A stretch of 64,000 bases of DNA from Candidatus Eremiobacteraceae bacterium (GTDB taxonomy: Bacteria; Vulcanimicrobiota; Vulcanimicrobiia; Eremiobacterales; Eremiobacteraceae), in the NCBI GenBank assembly GCA_036511855.1, contig DATCBN010000093.1, positions 1 to 64,000 on the forward strand. The letters run 5' to 3'. The notes under the pieces are model-generated. The model saw only the letters and a program-made list of their open reading frames with translations. It did no database searches and was not told where the DNA came from. Below, piece after piece: positions 60,504-64,000 of this stretch; the first letter of the stretch is position 1; every line of letters starts with the position of its first letter. A program made the position numbers and the translations under genes.

Positions 60504-61163
60504 TTATCTCGAGTAATACTCGACGATGAGCTGCTCCTCGACGTTAGTGTCGATGTCGGCGCGCGCCGGTTTGGCGAGCACCTTCGCTTTGAGTGATTGT
60601 TCGTTGAATTCAAGCCAACCGGGCACGCGGCGGCCTTTGGCGTATTCGGTCATTGCTCCGAAGAGCGGCGATTTCGTGCTCGTCTCGACGACCGCGACTT
60701 CGTCGCCCGGCCGCACCTGCATGGACGGGATGTTCACCCGCTTGCCGTTCATGGTGAAGTGCCGGTGGCGCACCATTTGCCTCGCTTGCGCTCGCGAAGT
60801 GGCCAAGTTGAGGCGGTAGACAACGTTATCGAGCCGAGTTTCGAGCAGCCCCAAAAGCGACGCGCCCGTCTGTCCTTTGGTGCGTGCCGCCTTGTAGAAA
60901 TAATTCTCGAACTGTTTTTCGAGCACGCCGTAGATGCGGCGCATCTTCTGCTTCTCGCGCAGCTGCTTTCCGAATTCCGACACCTTGGGGCGGTTCTTCG
61001 TGTTCGCCTTCTGGCCTGGCGCAGCCGTGCGGCGTTCCACCGCGCACTTCTTGCTCAAGCAGCGCTCGCCCTTAAGGAAGAGCTTTATCTTCTCGCCCGG
61101 CTTCGACCCGCTGGCGCTTTCACGCCGGCAGAGACGGCAGACAGGACCGGTATAACGTGCCAT
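60504..61163 (-). CDS. rpsD: 30S ribosomal protein S4, zinc-binding form
   Basis: 219 aa. Cys9/Cys12 and Cys35/Cys40 in the N-terminal region form the zinc-binding (C+) variant. The S4 RNA-binding domain is [30 protein letters not shown]. Nucleates 30S assembly and often represses its own operon. Confidence 0.98.
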   Translation of the reverse strand: MARYTGPVCRLCRRESASGSKPGEKIKLFLKGERCLSKKCAVERRTAAPGQKANTKNRPKVSEFGKQLREKQKMRRIYGVLEKQFENYFYKAARTKGQTGASLLGLLETRLDNVVYRLNLATSRAQARQMVRHRHFTMNGKRVNIPSMQVRPGDEVAVVETSTKSPLFGAMTEYAKGRRVPGWLEFNEQSLKAKVLAKPARADIDTNVEEQLIVEYYSR

Positions 61164-61181
61164 GTGTTAGCTTCTAGCCTC

Positions 61182-61580
61182 CTAGACTCGACGCCGCTTC
61201 GGCGGGCGGCAACCGTTATGAGGTATCGGGGTGACATCTTTGATCAGCACGACTTCCAAGCCGGCGGCCTGCAGCGCACGGATGGCGGCTTCGCGTCCGG
61301 CTCCCGGCCCCTTCACGTAGACCTCGACCTGGCGCATGCCGTGCTCCATGGACTTTTTCGCGGCGGTCTCAGCCGCCATTTGCGCGGCGAACGGCGTGGA
61401 CTTCTTGCTGCCCTTGAAGCCCATGTTGCCCGAACTCGCCCACGCCACCGCGCCGCCTTGGGCGTCGGTGATGGTGACGATGGTGTTGTTGAAGCTCGAC
61501 CGGATGTGCGCGACGCCTTGCGAGACGTTCTTGATGACGCGCTTCTTCCGGGTACGCTCCTTTTTCGGTGCTGCTGGCAT
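61182..61580 (-). CDS. rpsK: 30S ribosomal protein S11
   Basis: 132 aa. Conserved [21 protein letters not shown] and the C-terminal [15 protein letters not shown]. Platform protein of the 30S subunit. 4-bp gap to rpsM. Confidence 0.98.
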   Translation of the reverse strand: MPAAPKKERTRKKRVIKNVSQGVAHIRSSFNNTIVTITDAQGGAVAWASSGNMGFKGSKKSTPFAAQMAAETAAKKSMEHGMRQVEVYVKGPGAGREAAIRALQAAGLEVVLIKDVTPIPHNGCRPPKRRRV

Positions 61581-61584
61581 CTAC

Positions 61585-61974
61585 CTATTTACCTCCGGGC
61601 CCTTTGGCCTTCTTCTTGCCGGCGACGGTCTTCTTCGGACCTTTCCGGGTGCGGGAATTCGTCTTCGTCCGCTGCCCGCGCACCGGAAGCCCGCGGCGAT
61701 GGCGGATGCCGCGGTAGCAGCCGATGTCCATCAGCCGCTTGATGGCGCCGCCCACCTCGCGCCGTAGATCGCCTTCGACCTTGAGGCCTTTTTCGATCTG
61801 CTCGCGCAGCTTTTGGATATCTTCGTCCGTGAGATCCTTGACGCGGATGTCCGGCGAGACGCCCGTGAGGCCGAGCAGTTTCTGCGCGGTCGGACGGCCG
61901 ATGCCGAAGATGTACGTCAGGGCGATCTCGATGCGCTTTTCGCGCGGCAGGTCGATGCCCGCAATTCTAGCCAT
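61585..61974 (-). CDS. rpsM: 30S ribosomal protein S13
   Basis: 129 aa. Starts [26 protein letters not shown]; helix-two-turns-helix and the C-terminal [23 protein letters not shown]. Head protein contacting P-site tRNA. The ATG lies 3 nt after the rpmJ stop. Confidence 0.98.
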   Translation of the reverse strand: MARIAGIDLPREKRIEIALTYIFGIGRPTAQKLLGLTGVSPDIRVKDLTDEDIQKLREQIEKGLKVEGDLRREVGGAIKRLMDIGCYRGIRHRRGLPVRGQRTKTNSRTRKGPKKTVAGKKKAKGPGGK

Positions 61975-61977
61975 ATC

Positions 61978-62091
61978 TTATCCTTGCGCCTGTTTGTGTT
62001 TCGGGTTCTCGCAGATCACGCGCGTGCGTCCGGCACGTTTGATGACCTTGCATTTGACACAGATCTTCTTGACCGAGGGTCTGACTTTCAT
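61978..62091 (-). CDS. rpmJ: 50S ribosomal protein L36
   Basis: 37 aa. [21 protein letters not shown] then [14 protein letters not shown]: zinc ligands Cys11, Cys14, Cys27 and His32, the zinc-binding L36 form. The ATG shares one base with the infA stop (TAATG). Standard position between infA and rpsM. Confidence 0.97.
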   Translation of the reverse strand: MKVRPSVKKICVKCKVIKRAGRTRVICENPKHKQAQG

Positions 62092-62384
62092 TACTTATAC
62101 CTATACGTGATGCGGCCTTGAGTGAGATCGTAGGGCGACAGTTCCACGAGGACCCGGTCGCCCGGAAGTATGCGGATGAAGTTCATCCGGATCTTGCCGG
62201 ACACGCGTGCGAGCACGCGATGTCCGTTGCTGAGTTCCACTCGAAAGAATGCGTTCGGCAGCGGCTCTACCACGACGCCTTCGACTTCGATCGCCTCTTC
62301 TTTTGGCGATTCGGTGGTGGCTTTGCGAGCGTCGTTTTTCTTAGCGGACCGCCTGCGCGCTCCGCTGCGTCTCCGTGCTGCCAA
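62091..62384 (-). CDS. infA: Translation initiation factor IF-1 with basic N-terminal extension
   Basis: 97 aa; IF-1 is normally about 72. The OB-fold part ([55 protein letters not shown]) is canonical. Ahead of it are ~28 extra residues rich in Arg/Lys. The only in-frame initiator before the OB-fold is TTG 62384, which has AAAGGAGG 5 nt upstream, so the extension seems real. These first 44 nt lie inside the end of map in another frame. Confidence 0.95.
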   Translation of the reverse strand: MAARRRSGARRRSAKKNDARKATTESPKEEAIEVEGVVVEPLPNAFFRVELSNGHRVLARVSGKIRMNFIRILPGDRVLVELSPYDLTQGRITYRYK

Positions 62385-63156
62385 CCCATCCTCCTTTCGC
62401 CATGTCGTCGCCGGTTACCGTCAGGATCTCGTATCCGCCGGGCGCTATGGCCACCGTGTGCTCGAAATGGGCGGAAAGCTTGCCGTCGGCCGTGACCACG
62501 GTCCAGTGATCGGGTTTGGTGAACACCTGCCAGCCGCCCTGATTCACCATGGGCTCGATGGCGAGGACCATTCCGCTTTTCAACTTTGCGCCGGCTCCGC
62601 GCTTGCCGAAATTGGGCACTTGCGGCTCCTCGTGCAGATTGCGCCCGATGCCGTGACCCACCAACTGGCGCACCACGGAGTACCCGCGCGCTTCGACAAA
62701 AGTCTGAACCGCGTTGCCGATGTCCGAGACGTGCGCGCCTGGCTTCACCTCGCGGATGCCGACGTAGAGCGCCTCTTCCGTGGCTTTGAGCAGGGCCTTC
62801 GCCTCGACCGAGATCTCGCCGATGCCGACCGTGCACGCCATGTCCGAATACCAGCCGTCCACGATCGAACCGATGTCCAATTTGAGCAAGTCACCGTCGC
62901 GCAAGATCCTCTCACCCGGAATCCCATGCACGACTTCTTCGTTGACGGACAGACAAATGGACCCGGCAAATCCGTGATATCCAAGGAAGGCCGGTTCACC
63001 ACCCTGCGCCCGGATGAGCTTCTCGGCCAAACCGTCGATGTGTTTTGTGGTCATGCCCGGCGCGACCGAGCCGCAAAGCTCGGCGAGCACGGAGGCGTTG
63101 ACGCGCCCACTCGTGCGCATCTTGCGCAGTTCGCCTTCGGACTTGCACTGAATCAT
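62341..63156 (-). CDS. map: Methionine aminopeptidase, type I
   Basis: 271 aa pita-bread metalloenzyme removing N-terminal Met. Metal ligands: Asp in [19 protein letters not shown], His in [13 protein letters not shown], Glu in LAIEPMV and the C-terminal [10 protein letters not shown] 63156 overlaps the adk stop (ATGA). The last 44 nt overlap infA. Confidence 0.97.
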   Translation of the reverse strand: MIQCKSEGELRKMRTSGRVNASVLAELCGSVAPGMTTKHIDGLAEKLIRAQGGEPAFLGYHGFAGSICLSVNEEVVHGIPGERILRDGDLLKLDIGSIVDGWYSDMACTVGIGEISVEAKALLKATEEALYVGIREVKPGAHVSDIGNAVQTFVEARGYSVVRQLVGHGIGRNLHEEPQVPNFGKRGAGAKLKSGMVLAIEPMVNQGGWQVFTKPDHWTVVTADGKLSAHFEHTVAIAPGGYEILTVTGDDMAKGGWVGSTETQRSAQAVR

Positions 63157-63830
63157 ATGGTTGCCGCCGCGACCGGGGGCACTGCCGCGATAATGGCGGC
63201 GAACACCGCGTCCACCGTTGCCGTGCCGTCGATCTTCACGAGTTTGCCGGCGCCGCCGTAGTACGAGAGCAGCGGCGCGGTGCGCTGGTCGTACACGTCG
63301 ATCCGGTGCGCCGCTGTGGCTTCGCTGTCGTCTTCGCGCTGGGCGAGTTTGCCGCCGCAATGGTCGCAGGTGCCGGCGGTCGCCGGCGGCGCTAAGAACA
63401 CGTGGAAGGTGGCGTGGCAGTCGTCGCACACTCTGCGGCCGCTAAGCCGGCGGACGAGTTCGTCTCGCGGCACGGCGATCTCGACGGCTGCGTCGAGTCG
63501 CCAGCCCAGCTTCGCGATCAGCGCGTCCAGCGCCGTGGCCTGCTGCGCGGTGCGCGGGAATCCGTCCATGATGAAACCGGTCTTCGCATCTGGTTCACGC
63601 AGCCGTTCCTCGATGATTCCGATGGTGACATCGTCGGGCACCAGTTCACCACGATCCATGAACCCCTTCGCCGTGAGTCCCATGCCCGAACCGGCCACGA
63701 CCGCCGCGCGGAAGATGTCGCCGGTGGCGATATGCGGCACGCTGAACGCTCCGGCGAGCCGGCGAGCCTGCGTGCCCTTGCCGGCGCCCGGAGCGCCGAG
63801 CAAGATGATGCGGACCACGCGCGCGGTCAT
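63153..63830 (-). CDS. adk: Adenylate kinase, zinc-LID form
   Basis: 225 aa. P-loop [14 protein letters not shown] site GFPRT, long LID with two Cys pairs (CDDC, CDHC) as in Gram-positive-type zinc-binding adenylate kinases. Balances adenine nucleotides. ATG 63830 overlaps the secY stop (ATGA). Confidence 0.97.
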   Translation of the reverse strand: MTARVVRIILLGAPGAGKGTQARRLAGAFSVPHIATGDIFRAAVVAGSGMGLTAKGFMDRGELVPDDVTIGIIEERLREPDAKTGFIMDGFPRTAQQATALDALIAKLGWRLDAAVEIAVPRDELVRRLSGRRVCDDCHATFHVFLAPPATAGTCDHCGGKLAQREDDSEATAAHRIDVYDQRTAPLLSYYGGAGKLVKIDGTATVDAVFAAIIAAVPPVAAATI

Positions 63831-64000
63831 TGTTTGATGAACCCGCGATAGTCACGCATGGCAAGACGCGCTTCGATCTGGTTCATCGTGTCGAGCGCCA
63901 CGCCGACGACGATGAGCAGTGACGTGCTTCCAAGATAGAACGTGGTGACGTGCGTGAAATTCTGCGAGACGTTCGGCAAGATGGCGAGCAAGCCGAGGTA
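63827..64000 (-). CDS. secY: Preprotein translocase subunit SecY (C-terminal fragment)
   Basis: The last 57 codons are visible; the gene continues past the right edge. The last membrane helix ([35 protein letters not shown]) is the typical SecY C-terminus with the conserved DTMNQIEA segment and YRGF motif. Gene order secY-adk-map-infA-rpmJ is standard. Confidence 0.95.
   Translation of the reverse strand, partial: YLGLLAILPNVSQNFTHVTTFYLGSTSLLIVVGVALDTMNQIEARLAMRDYRGFIKQ

Overview
The window is 64 kb of high-GC chromosomal DNA from a free-living, aerobic bacterium. Support for this: a caa3-type cytochrome oxidase operon, heme A biosynthesis genes, a full tryptophan operon, the divisome genes ftsQ-ftsA-ftsZ, dnaE, RNase P RNA, and the distal part of the spectinomycin/alpha ribosomal operon (secY-adk-map-infA-rpmJ-rpsM-rpsK-rpsD-rpoA-rplQ). 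GTG and TTG starts are frequent. The anchorless SdhABE-type succinate dehydrogenase, the divergent small membrane proteins and two families of short palindromic repeats suggest an uncultured, deep-branching lineage. My best guess is Candidatus Eremiobacterota (WPS-2) or a relative. That is recollection, not a search result.

Layout. 1-5.8 kb: end of a cupredoxin gene, an ECF42-type sigma factor with its DGPF/YCII partner, a TetR-MFS divergent pair with a clear operator, and small unknown genes. 5.8-9.1 kb: a large secreted zinc metalloprotease and, divergent from it, rnpB. 9.1-14.8 kb: DUF2203, rapZ-yvcK, and a glycerate module (IclR, hydroxypyruvate/glyoxylate reductase, glycerate kinase). 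14.8-20.9 kb: SCO1 and the cytochrome oxidase operon, then tRNA-Leu. 21-27 kb: three tandem S9 peptidases. 27-30.3 kb: an MFS exporter, ctaB and ctaA. 30.4-33.7 kb: aroA, a small membrane protein, FmdB, SRPBCC and NUDIX genes. 33.8-41.5 kb: ftsZ, ftsA, ftsQ, a HAD phosphatase and dnaE, all on the minus strand. 41.8-45.6 kb: sdhA-sdhB-sdhE. 45.7-52.3 kb: SDR/CMD pair, threonine dehydratase, pckA, a P-loop protein, a 2-hydroxyacid dehydrogenase and a DUF4383 gene with an early stop. 52.4-59.1 kb: trpLEGDCFBA. 59.2-64 kb: ribosomal operon.

How the genes work together: coxII/I/III, SCO1 (copper delivery) and CtaA/CtaB (heme A) together build a terminal oxidase. SdhABE feeds the same chain. PckA, the glycerate enzymes and threonine dehydratase link C2/C3/C4 metabolism. 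aroA feeds chorismate to the trp operon.

The most interesting signals are: (1) a classical-looking transcription attenuator ahead of trpE, with a leader peptide holding three consecutive Trp codons; (2) palindromic repeats that sit in every convergent gap longer than about 60 bp, can act as intrinsic terminators, provide stop codons for at least three genes and have also entered the trp leader; (3) a second palindrome family inserted in frame, and tandemly duplicated, in the dnaE coding region; (4) a leaderless MFS gene whose promoter lies inside a 28-bp TetR-type operator.
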